This document shows, piece after piece, positions 54,661 through 64,000 of a stretch of DNA of 64,000 nt. The position numbers and the translations under genes were made by a program. Position 1 is the first letter of the stretch; every line of letters begins with the position of its first letter. Source of the stretch: Spirometra erinaceieuropaei (taxonomy: Eukaryota; Platyhelminthes; Cestoda; Diphyllobothriidea; Diphyllobothriidae); contig CACRXP010000422.1 in the NCBI GenBank assembly GCA_902702965.1, positions 460,856 to 524,855 of the forward strand, given 5' to 3'. The notes under the pieces were generated by a model that saw only the letters and a program-made list of their open reading frames with translations, made no database searches and was not told the DNA's origin.

Positions 54661-57600
54661 CATTCCTTCGATCTCTCTTGCGATGTGCCATCGAGGCTTG
54701 CGACCGTGGCCAAAAGGAGATTATTAATTTCTGAGGCGACTACGCTCGAGGGGGCCTAAGATAACCTAAAATCCTGACAATCTGCCCTACGAGGTTAAAC
54801 TAGCTAGCCTTCATTTCTCTCCTTTAGATTGCAGACAGTTGGCGGGTAAGAGGCATGCACTATTGCCCGGTGGGTCCTTCGAATCCGCGAGGTCTGATCG
54901 TCTTCGTCTCCATCCATTTCAACTATTGAGGAAGTTGACTGACGGACGTCTAACAGAACGCTATCTTTCAAAGGGTCATCTGAACACGAAAAGAATTCAA
55001 CAGTGATGTGGTATTTTTGGACGATTTGGAAGCAATCAAATATTGGCTACATACACACATATACCGACGACAGTACACCTTCCAGAGCTATTGCTAAAAT
55101 TTCGAATCAATTTACTTTTTTTCGGAGATAAGTGGGGCGGCCTAGGTCAACAGTCTTATTTGCTAAATAAAGTTAACTTAAGTGATTCGAAGACGCGTCG
55201 AAAATGATCCTAGCTCGGGGTGCTTGCATAAAACCCAGCAGGAAATATCATCAAGTGCTGTCGTGAGCCATGGATATCGTTAAATGTGTCTGCCCGGCGC
55301 AAATTTGAAAGACTGTGACATAAATCTCAATCGATATTACACAATCAGCGATGGGAAGACAGAGTCACACCCACGCTACGCCTACTGGGTACGACATGGG
55401 GAAGCAGCCACACAAATAAACAAGAAGGGGGTCGACAATGGACGTTTCCCTACTAGAACAGCGTAAAAAGTGAAGGATCGGGGTTAGTTGCATGATTTTA
55501 CTACAGCACATCTCGTTACCTGTCCCACAAGATATTCAAATTTTCCCGCAATGGGTCGTTGTAGGATAATAACCTGCTTTTGATCTTTGGACTCGTTCAT
55601 CTACAAAACTCAGACACTTATGATGACGCCTAGTGCCATTAGTAAAAAAAGGGATTTCCTGCCGCCTGGACTTTTACGTCAACAAACTGTACATGAAGCA
55701 GTTGAGTAAGTATAAGCCCATAAAAACCAACACGTCGTTTACAATTTTCTCAACGGGATTTTGTACGAAAGGGACTTTCCGTAAAAGAGCACTTTGAAAA
55801 TAAAACAATTGGAATTGTACGAAATTAATTGGGATTTTAAAATAAATGACGCAAAATTCATCCGTCCTGACTTATCGCGTGTTGTAGGTCAGTTTTAAAC
55901 CTCGAAGGGTGCCACACAAAAGAAGGAATAACTCATAATATTAAAACGCACTGTCTAACAAGTCGAAGCAAATCTTATTTGAATATGTTAAAATAATGGG
56001 TCGATTTGCTAAGTCCTTTTCCAAAAATAATTAATCCAACCTCTTTCCGAAAAATGTGGCTTGACCTAGGTTATATATTAAGCAATATATTGGCATTTCA
56101 ACCTTCCATACCTATTTCAAATGCGATGCCTTCAGCGTTAAGAGACTGAGACAGTATCATCATTGATAATTCATGAAATGACACTTTTGAGGTAAAGCGT
56201 AGTTCACTATTTCACTACCTCTATCTGGACACAGTTCGCTGATGTAGCAATTTTCCCTATCATGAGTTCTTTCGGTTTCTCTACAAAACAGCGTACAATG
56301 ATTAGCGATCCAAACGGCATGCTGCGTCGACAACTTGTGTCCCCTCAGAGAGATTTATAAAAAGAACTAAGGGACCGCCTACGAAACCCTTTTAGTTTTA
56401 CCATGGTAGGTTCACGTCTCCATGATTGTAATGGAACATTGGGAGGTTTCTATCCTTGTGCCGGTTGTAAAATATTGTTTTAGTTAGTGTTTAGTCGCCC
56501 GCGTCGTTTGTGCTGGCATGAAGGCGTCAGCCCCTTTTATTTGGTAGATCATTGTCTCAGGTCATTGGTAAGACCGCAGTGTCTGGATTTATCTTATTTT
56601 TCTTTAGTTACCATTTAACTTTCCCGTACTTGTTGTTTTTTGACATTTGCGGGTTTGCCCATATTTCACACTAGATCGACTGCGCCACTCGAGTAACGAA
56701 CCCTTTACGCGAGCCACGGAAACCTATACTTATTTACTTAATTCGTCACTTATTAGGTTTGAACGGAATTCAGTTTTGTTATCAAGTTCAAAGGTATCAT
56801 CCATTACCATGTTGAATGCGCAGCATGCTTCCATGTAGTGTTATTCCAGATTATTGACTGGCCCGAGATTTCTCAGTTTTTGGAGAAGAAAAGGAAGAAG
56901 TTATTATCTGTTGCAATAAGATATCCGATCGTTTCCAAAATTATCTTCGACGTTTGCCGCCTCCTTTTGTTGTAGGCCTCGAAGTCTTAGGCCTCCATAC
57001 ACTGCTGGGATTCCCCTTTGAACGCTTTTAAACGTCAGGCTTGTGTACCGACACGCCAAGTGGGCCGCCACGAACATCATTGTTAGTCTGTCATTGAAGA
57101 TAGTTATTGCTCTGAACCTTGTTATTCGAATCCTAAACGTGCTCACCACCATTTTGGCAAAAGCATGTCTTGAGAACCAGTTAAGGAGGGAACTTTATGG
57201 GTTTGATGTTTTGGACTCCTTCTCGAACCTTCTCGTCAGTGGAGTTGATTGATTACTCCGGACACGGATGGCCTGACAATCATCAACGATGAGAAACAGT
57301 AACTCCAACTTCTAAGTCGGACCCAGTCGTAGGGATCCGACCAAATGTTCAAGTTCGATGAGATTTAAATTCTCACGAGAGGTGGCAACCGCGTGGGTCT
57401 TAAGCTTCTTGGTTTATTATCCTATGGTGTGCAGTTCGAATCGCCGAGTAATCAGTTCGGCAATCATCAACGCTAACGATAAAATTGCGGCCACTGTTGA
57501 CTCATAAATGAATGGCCAAGCGGAAATCGTTCCAAGTATGACTTTTTGCACAAGGGTGCCCGAAATGTCAGGAAATCGTGTCTCCTGCCCAAGTTTGTTT

Positions 57601-58013
57601 GCAGCAGACGAGGTTCATTGATACATAATAATTCGATTTCGGCCTTCCTAGTGCATATGGACATGCAGTAGAATCAGGAGGATTGCGACTTTCTCCTTTG
57701 TAATCGCCAAGTATACTTTCTGAACCCTCCTTCCCAAAAACAGTAAATATGAACATTTCAGTCGAAGTGGGGGATGTACGGCAACTCTCAAACGAAACTA
57801 AGTGATAGTCTAGTCGGTGATCTTGACACATGAGCGGTGTGGGATTCGGTATCAGAACGGCCATAACCACGTGATGGAAGGATGGGAATGGAGGGTAACC
57901 CTTGAATCTGACTGTATTCATGTTGCGATTAAAGTGACGGACCTTAGTCGATAAACGAGACAACGGATGACGAAATAGAATTCGGTCAATGCAACAAGTT
58001 TACATAACAGTAG
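54661..58013. other. No recognised gene (3.3 kb)
   Basis: Open frames up to 131 codons (57568-57963, minus) without recognisable domains. Forms the left flank of the LTR retrotransposon. Confidence 0.4.
58009..58013. other. Target site duplication, left copy (AGTAG)
   Basis: AGTAG directly before the LTR, repeated at 62084-62088. A 5-bp duplication fits Ty3/Gypsy-class integrases. Confidence 0.9.
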
Positions 58014-58202
58014 TGTAGTAGTTAGGACCGTAGCAAGCACACGAGATGGAGAGGACGAACGAATATGGCTGTAAGAGTCAGAACGAGAATACCCTATAAC
58101 AGGGCTTTATTCATCTTACAATTGACGTACTGGGACTGAAAATAAAAATAGAAAAGTAGTAGGTAAGGTGGAATTTAGCCCGAGGCTTATGTTAGCATGA
58201 CA
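58014..58202 (-). repeat. 3' LTR of the Ty3/Gypsy element
   Basis: 189 bp, TG…CA on both strands. Identical to 61895-62083 except one base (AAAATAAAAATA here, AAAATAGAAATA there). It carries its own copy of the primer-complementary 18-mer at 58106-58123. Confidence 0.97.
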
Positions 58203-58273
58203 TTCACCCCGGCCAACAAATGGAAGAATCGAGATGTCAAAAATCGATAGGAAAAGTTTGTATTGGGCAAAGT

Positions 58274-61200
58274 TCAGGCGTCTCTGTTACGAAGACAGTA
58301 TGGGTGAACACGTTGTTGTTGTTGGGTTAATGTTTCAAGGTTATGCATACGGACATCGGCAGCGTTTGGAAGACTAACAGGTGTTGCATCATTCTGTCCG
58401 TCAGTTGAAACGGTGCTATTTTCTTGCTCGGTAATGAGTGGGTGGTCAGGGGAAAGTGGGGAGAGATTTTCTGGTACCGGCGTGGCCGTCTCCTGGTGGC
58501 AGTCACCAACGTCCTTTTCACCGCTGGGAGCAAGCTGTCGAACAGATACCGTTTCTTCTCTGCCATTACTGAATCGTATATGGGCATATTGGGGGTTACA
58601 CTGGAGTAGTTCCACCTCCTCAACGAGCGGATCAAACTTAGACTGTTGGTTGCTTTTCTTCAGCAGAACTCTGCCAGGAGAGGTAAGCCACATGGGGAGA
58701 GTAGTGCCAGTAGTTGACCTCCTGTTGTAGACAAATATTCTCTCATGAGGCGTTGCATTAGTGGCGGTACACAAAAGTGATCTAATTGAGTGTAAAGCAT
58801 CAAGTAAGACGGATTCCCACTGTGTGACGGGCAAATTTTGTGATTTCAGAGCAAGCAAGATGGTCCTCCATAGAGTTTGGTTCAGACGTTCAACCTGTCC
58901 ATTTCCTTGGGGATTGTATGGAGTTGTTCTACTTGTCGCCACTCCCTTACTGTGAAGGAATTGCTGAACATCATCCGACATAAATGACGATCCCCGGTCG
59001 GTGTGTATGTACGAAGGAGTACCGAAAATGGAGAAGAGCTGACACAAACATTTAATGACAGTTCCGGCAGTCTGATCAGGACAGGCAAACGCAAACGGGA
59101 AACGAGAATATTCATCAATAATCGTCAGCAGATAGCGGTTGTGAGTAGCCGACGGAAGAGGATCTTTGAAGTCGAGTGACAATCGTTCGAACGGCTGGGT
59201 GGCTTTGATGATTTGGCCTTGTGTTTTAAAGAAACGGGGTTTGACTTCACAACAGGCCTGACATTTAGTGACGACATTACGAATCTTTTCCATCGAAAAG
59301 GGGAGATTCCGAGCTCGAACAAAGTGCGAAAGTCGAGAGACACCGGGATGGCAAAGTGACTCGTGTAGTTCTTTCAAATCCACACTGGTTAATAGGGCGC
59401 CACAGCAATTACGGGAAAGCATGTCCGCCGCTCGATTTTCTTTACCAGGTCGGTAGACAATGTCAAATTTGAATGGTGACAGTTCCAATATCCAGCGTTC
59501 GATCTTATCATTCTTGACCTTCCCTTTTTGTTGATTGCCGAAGATGAAGGCAGCAGAACGCTGATCCGTGATGAGTTTAAAATGATTACAGAGGAGGAAG
59601 TGCTTCCATTTGCGTATGGATTCCACTACGGCATATGCTTCTTTCTCTATAGCTGAATGATGTCGCTCATTTGGAGATAGGCTACGTGAAAAGAACGCTA
59701 CTGGCCGGCCATTCTGATTCAGCGTGGCAGCGATAGCGACGACTGAAGCATCGGTCTCGACAAATAATGGGGTATCGTACCGAACGGTGGCCACTGTGGC
59801 TTTCGCAAGTTCCTCCTTAAGAGCATCAAACGCTTCTATTACCTTCAATGGTAAAGGGAAAGTTCTGTTATGGATGAGCAGATGAATTTTATCCGAAAAG
59901 TGAGATATCCATTGCGAGTAGTATGCGAACAGTCCCACAGCTCGTTGTTGAGACTTAAGATCTTGCGGAGGAGCCATTTCACGCAAAGGCCTTAGACGAT
60001 CTGGGTCCGGTCTAATGTTGCCCTTGGACACCTCGTAGCCAAGACTCTTGATTTCTTTAGAAGCGATAACACTTTTGGCTTCATTGAATGTTAGTCCGTA
60101 CTTTTCAGCCACGCTAAGGAATTTTTGTAGGGTTGAATCATGCTCCGCGAGGCCGTTCCCACAAATAGTGATATTGTCCACGTAGACGAAAACATTCTTT
60201 AGACGTTCGCGTGCAATTATGTCGTCGATGGTCCGCTGGAAGCACGCAACTCCGTTGGTCACACCAAACGGGATACGACAAAAATGGTATAAACGTCCAC
60301 AAGCTTCAAAGGCAGTGTACGGTCTTTCCTCTACTCGGATGGGTATTTGGTGATAGGCGCTCTTGAGATCGAGAGTGCTATACGTGTCGTAGTTTGCGAT
60401 ACGTTCAACCATTTCGTCTATTCTGGGGGAAGGATAGGCATCTAGAAGAGTGTATCTGTTGATCGTTTGACTATAATCGACAACCATCCGCTTTTTGTGG
60501 TTTTCGTTGGCTACGACCAAGACTTGGGCTCGCCAAGGGGATAATGAATGCTCAATTACACCCTCAGAAAGAAGGCGACGAATTTCTTCTCGTATAAATG
60601 TCTCATCCATATTGGTGCGTCTGCGAGATTTAGTAGCGGTAGGTTTGCAGTCTGGTGTCAGATTGGGAAACAAACGGGGAGGCTCGATGCAAGCGGCTGC
60701 CACAGAACAAGGCGAGAACGTAGATTTAGGTCCACCAAAAGGGATTTCAACACTTTTGTGAAGTCGGAGAAAGTCATGTCCAAGAAGAACATCGGCGCAC
60801 AAGTTCGGCAAGACGGATAGTTTGACCTTCTCGTACATTGTATCATTATATCTAATAGTGACAAAAATGTGTCCTTGTGTGGCGCTGGTTAAGGCTGTGG
60901 TAGCCATGGATATCTTTGTGCGAGAGTTATGAACCTTCCACTTATTTCGGAGCACCACTGAGGAAGAAATGTAACTTTCAGAACTGCCTGTGTCAATTAG
61001 GGCCTGAAAAGTAGTCCCATTTATTTGTAATTTAACCACTGCTCTTGAAAGACATTCGGGAACAGCAGCTGATGCCACGGTGGAAATGGTGGGATACATA
61101 GCGGAAGAGGAGGCTTGTCGGTTTCGTGATGTTAGGCACACCTTTTGAAAGTGCCCTTTCTTACCGCACCCTTTGCATAACGCATCGCGTGCGGGACACA

Positions 61201-61870
61201 TAGAACGGCGGTGTTTGTCGTATCCACAAAAGAAACATTTGCTATGGAATGAGGTAGAAGCTACTAGATCGGGCTCTTTAATGGGACTCAACGAAGCTTC
61301 ACGTGGCTTGGTAGCGGCAGAGAATGAGGTCGTCGGGGGGTTCTGATACGATAGAGACTGTCTTTCTGCCAATTCCAGTGACCTTGCCAGATCAAAGGCA
61401 GTTTGGAAGTTCAAAGTCTTCTGTTCCAATAACCTCTGCCGAATCTGGTTTGATGAAAGGCCACTGATAAACGCATCTCTAATGGCATCGTCGCGATTTT
61501 GTTCTGCCGTAACGGCTTTGAAATCACAGTCCTTAGCTAAGGATTTCAGCTTCTGAGCAAACTGGTCAAGGGTTTGTCCGCCTTCCTGTCTGTAGGTTGC
61601 CAGAAGATGGCGGGCGAAAATTTCGTTTTTGGGTCGTAGGTAGAGGCCTTGCAGCAATTTAACAGCTTCTTTATAACTGGAGCATTCACTAATGTATTCC
61701 CAGATTGTCGCAGAAACGTAGTTAGTCAGGACGTTTAATTTATCCGGTTTCAGATTATCGATCGTGGACAAGAAGTTTTCAAAAGTGCGAAACCAATGAC
61801 TCCACTGTTTAGAAGCGTCTTGAGCATTTGGATCGGCATCGAATCGTTCTGGCTTAAGGAATCGATCCAT
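58274..61870 (-). CDS. gag-pol: Gag-Pol polyprotein of Ty3/Gypsy element
   Basis: Single 1198-residue frame. The start is set at MDRFLKPERF (61870), 24 nt after the 5' LTR; an in-frame ATG at 61921 lies inside the LTR. Gag ends with two CX2CX4HX4C zinc knuckles (C212-C225, C232-C245) that bind RNA. Protease: LIDTGSSES near 293 and LLGHD near 364. RT: LDLKSAYHQI (D501) and YVDN at 563-566, where YVDD is usual. RNase H: D707, E744, D769, D816. Integrase: HHCC zinc site (H836, H841, C870, C873), then D900, D958, E994 with the classic 35-residue last spacing, and a GPY/F-like module. Gag and Pol are fused without a frameshift, so Gag:Pol ratio must be set otherwise. No stops or shifts. Confidence 0.97.
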   Translation of the reverse strand: MDRFLKPERFDADPNAQDASKQWSHWFRTFENFLSTIDNLKPDKLNVLTNYVSATIWEYISECSSYKEAVKLLQGLYLRPKNEIFARHLLATYRQEGGQTLDQFAQKLKSLAKDCDFKAVTAEQNRDDAIRDAFISGLSSNQIRQRLLEQKTLNFQTAFDLARSLELAERQSLSYQNPPTTSFSAATKPREASLSPIKEPDLVASTSFHSKCFFCGYDKHRRSMCPARDALCKGCGKKGHFQKVCLTSRNRQASSSAMYPTISTVASAAVPECLSRAVVKLQINGTTFQALIDTGSSESYISSSVVLRNKWKVHNSRTKISMATTALTSATQGHIFVTIRYNDTMYEKVKLSVLPNLCADVLLGHDFLRLHKSVEIPFGGPKSTFSPCSVAAACIEPPRLFPNLTPDCKPTATKSRRRTNMDETFIREEIRRLLSEGVIEHSLSPWRAQVLVVANENHKKRMVVDYSQTINRYTLLDAYPSPRIDEMVERIANYDTYSTLDLKSAYHQIPIRVEERPYTAFEACGRLYHFCRIPFGVTNGVACFQRTIDDIIARERLKNVFVYVDNITICGNGLAEHDSTLQKFLSVAEKYGLTFNEAKSVIASKEIKSLGYEVSKGNIRPDPDRLRPLREMAPPQDLKSQQRAVGLFAYYSQWISHFSDKIHLLIHNRTFPLPLKVIEAFDALKEELAKATVATVRYDTPLFVETDASVVAIAATLNQNGRPVAFFSRSLSPNERHHSAIEKEAYAVVESIRKWKHFLLCNHFKLITDQRSAAFIFGNQQKGKVKNDKIERWILELSPFKFDIVYRPGKENRAADMLSRNCCGALLTSVDLKELHESLCHPGVSRLSHFVRARNLPFSMEKIRNVVTKCQACCEVKPRFFKTQGQIIKATQPFERLSLDFKDPLPSATHNRYLLTIIDEYSRFPFAFACPDQTAGTVIKCLCQLFSIFGTPSYIHTDRGSSFMSDDVQQFLHSKGVATSRTTPYNPQGNGQVERLNQTLWRTILLALKSQNLPVTQWESVLLDALHSIRSLLCTATNATPHERIFVYNRRSTTGTTLPMWLTSPGRVLLKKSNQQSKFDPLVEEVELLQCNPQYAHIRFSNGREETVSVRQLAPSGEKDVGDCHQETATPVPENLSPLSPDHPLITEQENSTVSTDGQNDATPVSLPNAADVRMHNLETLTQQQQRVHPYCLRNRDA

Positions 61871-61875
61871 TTTGG

Positions 61876-61893
61876 AATTGTAAGATGAATAAA
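61876..61893 (-). promoter_or_regulatory. Primer binding site, predicted self-priming
   Basis: On the element strand TTTATTCATCTTACAATT starts one base after the 5' LTR. It lacks the 5' TGG that pairs with a tRNA 3' CCA. It is perfectly complementary over 18 nt to the LTR segment at 61987-62004, which lies at the predicted start of the RNA. Confidence 0.75.
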
Positions 61894-61894
61894 T

Positions 61895-62083
61895 TGTAGT
61901 AGTTAGGACCGTAGCAAGCACACGAGATGGAGAGGACGAACGAATATGGCTGTAAGAGTCAGAACGAGAATACCCTATAACAGGGCTTTATTCATCTTAC
62001 AATTGACGTACTGGGACTGAAAATAGAAATAGAAAAGTAGTAGGTAAGGTGGAATTTAGCCCGAGGCTTATGTTAGCATGACA
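61895..62083 (-). repeat. 5' LTR of the Ty3/Gypsy element
   Basis: 189 bp, TG…CA. On the element strand it contains TATTTC/TATTTT AT-rich boxes, an initiator-like GTCAATTG about 21-28 nt further on, and an AATAAA inside the first 20 nt after that point. 188 of 189 bases match the 3' LTR. Confidence 0.97.
61987..62004 (-). promoter_or_regulatory. Predicted RNA 5' end / self-primer segment in the 5' LTR
   Basis: Element strand AATTGTAAGATGAATAAA. It directly follows GTC of an initiator-like GTCAATTG and is the exact reverse complement of the primer binding site at 61876-61893. The embedded AATAAA would serve as poly(A) signal in the 3' LTR copy (58106-58123). Confidence 0.6.
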
Positions 62084-62088
62084 AGTAG
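62084..62088. other. Target site duplication, right copy (AGTAG)
   Basis: Matches 58009-58013 exactly. Confidence 0.9.
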
Positions 62089-62491
62089 GCCGAAATGCAT
62101 CTTCAAGTCAATATTTGGTTTGATTGACGCCTTATTGTTTCGATGATTCGGATACTTCCTGGAAAAAGGGTTCCTTTTGAAACAGGAAACTGAATGAGGT
62201 ATTTGACATCCGATTAAAGGAATCGTGATCTAGAAATTTGTTTGTCATCGCCTGCCCTTCAGATGGTTTCTGCTCTGTGAGGCTTATTTAACATCTAGTC
62301 ATAACCATTGCAAAGAACGTCGTTAAGAAATAGATTGATTTCTACATTCCTCATCAATAATTCGGCGTCAATGCAGATGACAATACTCCAAAGTCACATT
62401 CAAAGTTCCTTCGAACAACAAACGCGGTTCAACTGTACTGCCAGTATAAATGCCGAGGTTGCTGAAAACTTGATTTTTACAAGGTTATTTT
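62089..62491. other. No recognised gene
   Basis: Flank between the LTR element and the telomere-like element E4; only short open frames. Confidence 0.4.
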
Positions 62492-62943
62492 GGTCGGATC
62501 CTATTTCGTAGCCATACCTGCATTAGACAAGCCCCAGCCTAACCCCTAACAGGTACGGCTACGGAAACCTTAACCCTAATCCTAATCATAACCCTGACCT
62601 CAACCTTAACCGTTAACCCTAACGGCAACCCTAACCCTAAACTTAACCGAAATCGTAAACGTAACCGTAGCCCTTAGACATAACCGTAACTGAGAAACCT
62701 AACCGTAATACTGAAGCCTATTCTTACGCTCAAAGCCTAACTGTAACCCGAAAACCTAAGCCTAAAGGCATAACCTTAACCCGAAAACTGGAAACCATTA
62801 ACCGGTACTCTAATCCTAACCTCAAACGTAAAACGGAAGCCAAATGGGTCAGATGTGATTATGGAGCCCCACAAAATAGCCCCGGTAAACAAATCCCCCA
62901 GCCACCTGTAATACGGGGCCTGGCTACCAACTGCGATCTAGCC
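62492..62943 (+). mobile_element. Telomere-like-core element, copy E4 (hybrid left end)
   Basis: The left end (GGTCGGATCCTATTTCGTAG, then CCTAACCCCTAAC) matches the repeat at 35971, not the TIR of E1-E3. From about 62556 onward it follows E1 (CTTAACCCTAATCCTAATC; AAAACGGAAGCCAAATGGGT) and ends in the full right TIR CCAACTGCGATCTAGCC. Confidence 0.8.
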
Positions 62944-63496
62944 GTTATTTTAACTGCAGAAAATTTCATGAATTAAACGATGTAAATTGAACGATATAAG
63001 TGTCTCACGCTTTTACGCTAATAAAGTGAATATGTGCAGTTAAAACTGTTCTCTACCTCGCATCATAATAATCGAGTCACGACGCGCACAAAGCGTTGCA
63101 TAGTGTTCCCTCAGCCCATCATGTTTCAAAGGTTAAAGTAAAGTCAAAACGAATGCGACCATCGCCTACCCTCTTTTATTTCCCCGATGTCCTGACAACC
63201 TGTACTCTCCATTTCGCCCCTTTGGACTCACGTGGGTTGCGAAAAATTGATCGACAATATAAATTAGCTGCTCTTGGTGAACGTCAGAATGTGAACGGTG
63301 ACTATCGAAGGCCTTGATATAATTATTGGTGCAGACTGCCCTCAGAAATCAGCATACATAGCCAATTTACCCTGATCTCGTATTTTGCGAATTTTCTGTT
63401 AATGCTAGTAAGTTTTAAATGGTTTAGGCGGCAAAATTGATCCCAACAGTTTGGGCGTCCGAGTTCCCCCTAAATGCCTCCCCTCCCCGCGGACAG

Positions 63497-63669
63497 TGGC
63501 CCGCGTCCATGCCAGCAAGCGGGCTGGGACTCCGGTATCCCTGCGTCGGGCCTTTCAGCGGCGCATTGAGACCGTACTAGATGCTGAAGAACTCAATGGG
63601 GAGGTGCCTGCCGCACGGTCTCGATCCTACCCCCTTACTCATCCACCAAAGGATCCTATCTTGTGCCCG
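63497..63669 (+). CDS. Probable internal exon, product unknown
   Basis: GC-richer than its surroundings, with a C/T-rich acceptor tract ending GCGGACAG at 63496 and a strong donor GTAAGT at 63670. The open frame through it (residues include HASKRAGTPVSLRRAFQRRI, ETVLDAEELNGEVPAA and YPLTHPPKDPILCP) is basic, then acidic, then Pro-rich, with a likely amphipathic helix. No domain recognised. It could be a downstream exon of the kinesin gene or part of another gene; nothing in the window decides. Confidence 0.45.
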
Positions 63670-64000
63670 GTAAGTACTACTTTGGTCAGCTGTACCCTCA
63701 ACTTCTTGTTCTCGTGTTCTTTCTGTGACTTTCTTCATCCTTGCATAGAAGACTTGCAAGTCTGAGCGAGCGCATTATCGCTCCCCACGTTGCTTATAGC
63801 ATGAACGGTGTGCTGTGTGTTGTCTGGACCTCTTATCGCCGCTAGTAGCAATTTCTTAGAGGCGTGTTTGTAAAACAGGCTGCAAATCAAGTCCCTGACG
63901 TACAAACAGATTGGGATAAGAGTATTGCGGAAGCCGCAATAAGTAGAAGTTTGAGCACATTCGACCGTGACTTCAACGAGGGACCAGTCAGGAAGGCAGT

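Larger units (their letters stand above)
58014..62083 (-). mobile_element. Complete Ty3/Gypsy-class LTR retrotransposon (4070 bp)
   Basis: Two 189-bp LTRs, perfect 5-bp target duplication AGTAG, one intact Gag-Pol reading frame, and domain order PR-RT-RNaseH-IN that defines the Ty3/Gypsy (Metaviridae) class. No envelope-like frame is present. A GGCCGGGGTGAA purine-rich stretch immediately precedes the 3' LTR and is the candidate plus-strand primer site. The leader between the 5' LTR and the first Gag-like ATG is only 24 nt. LTR near-identity indicates a young insertion. Confidence 0.97.

Noticed and set aside
58327..61000. Numerous other open frames on both strands across the LTR element
   Set aside because: They overlap the intact Gag-Pol frame in other frames and have no independent support.
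1..64000. CRISPR array, operon structure, bacterial promoters or ribosome binding sites
   Set aside because: None present; the sequence is eukaryotic with introns and retroelements.

Overview
The window reads as nuclear DNA of a parasitic flatworm, most likely a tapeworm of the diphyllobothriidean type (Spirometra, Dibothriocephalus, Schistocephalus). That placement is inferred from AT-leaning sequence, GT-AG introns many kilobases long, CR1-like LINEs, Penelope-like elements with GIY-YIG domains, tRNA-like SINEs and TTAGGG-like degenerate repeats. Nothing looks bacterial or viral. Two assembly gaps of Ns lie at 9614-10256 and 49720-49795. Host coding sequence is sparse; most of the window is mobile or formerly mobile DNA.

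Host genes. Three plus-strand exons of a kinesin motor domain, resembling kinesin-10/KIF22, lie at 21876-22047 (P-loop), 34016-34255 (before loop 8) and 41779-42019 (helix 4 to helix 6). They are spread over 20 kb and their introns are filled with transposons. The N-terminal exon(s) and the exon(s) with switch I/II were not found. A probable exon of unknown identity ends the window (63497-63669).

Repeats, left to right. 1-13260 is built from a long repeat 'A' (copies at 1-805 inverted, 6917-8830, 10520-13260) interrupted by three kinds of short inverted-repeat element: long fold-back elements (FB), a TIR element with a core of degenerate CCCTAA repeats, and a 384-bp MITE. 13260-21200 holds a diverged direct duplication (14100-15600 / 17290-18655), another FB arm and GC-richer repeat 'C'. 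22800-24760 holds a head-to-head SINE pair and a Penelope-like element whose 51-bp inverted ends carry a hammerhead-ribozyme-like core. 26012-26955 has two telomere-like TIR elements side by side. 32500-35800 has a SINE and two complete FB elements. 37380-41610 is a mosaic of repeat C, duplicated GIY-YIG fragments and TTAGGG-like sequence. 42175-54660 contains at least five fragments of CR1-like LINEs, one keeping ORF1 and the endonuclease.

The best preserved element is a complete Ty3/Gypsy-class LTR retrotransposon at 58014-62083 (minus strand). Its 189-bp LTRs differ at one base, it has a 5-bp target duplication (AGTAG), and it carries one intact Gag-Pol frame. It has no tRNA-type primer binding site. 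The 18 nt starting one base after its 5' LTR are perfectly complementary to 18 nt inside the LTR at the predicted RNA 5' end. This is the arrangement of self-priming retrotransposons (Tf1 type) and is the most notable finding here.
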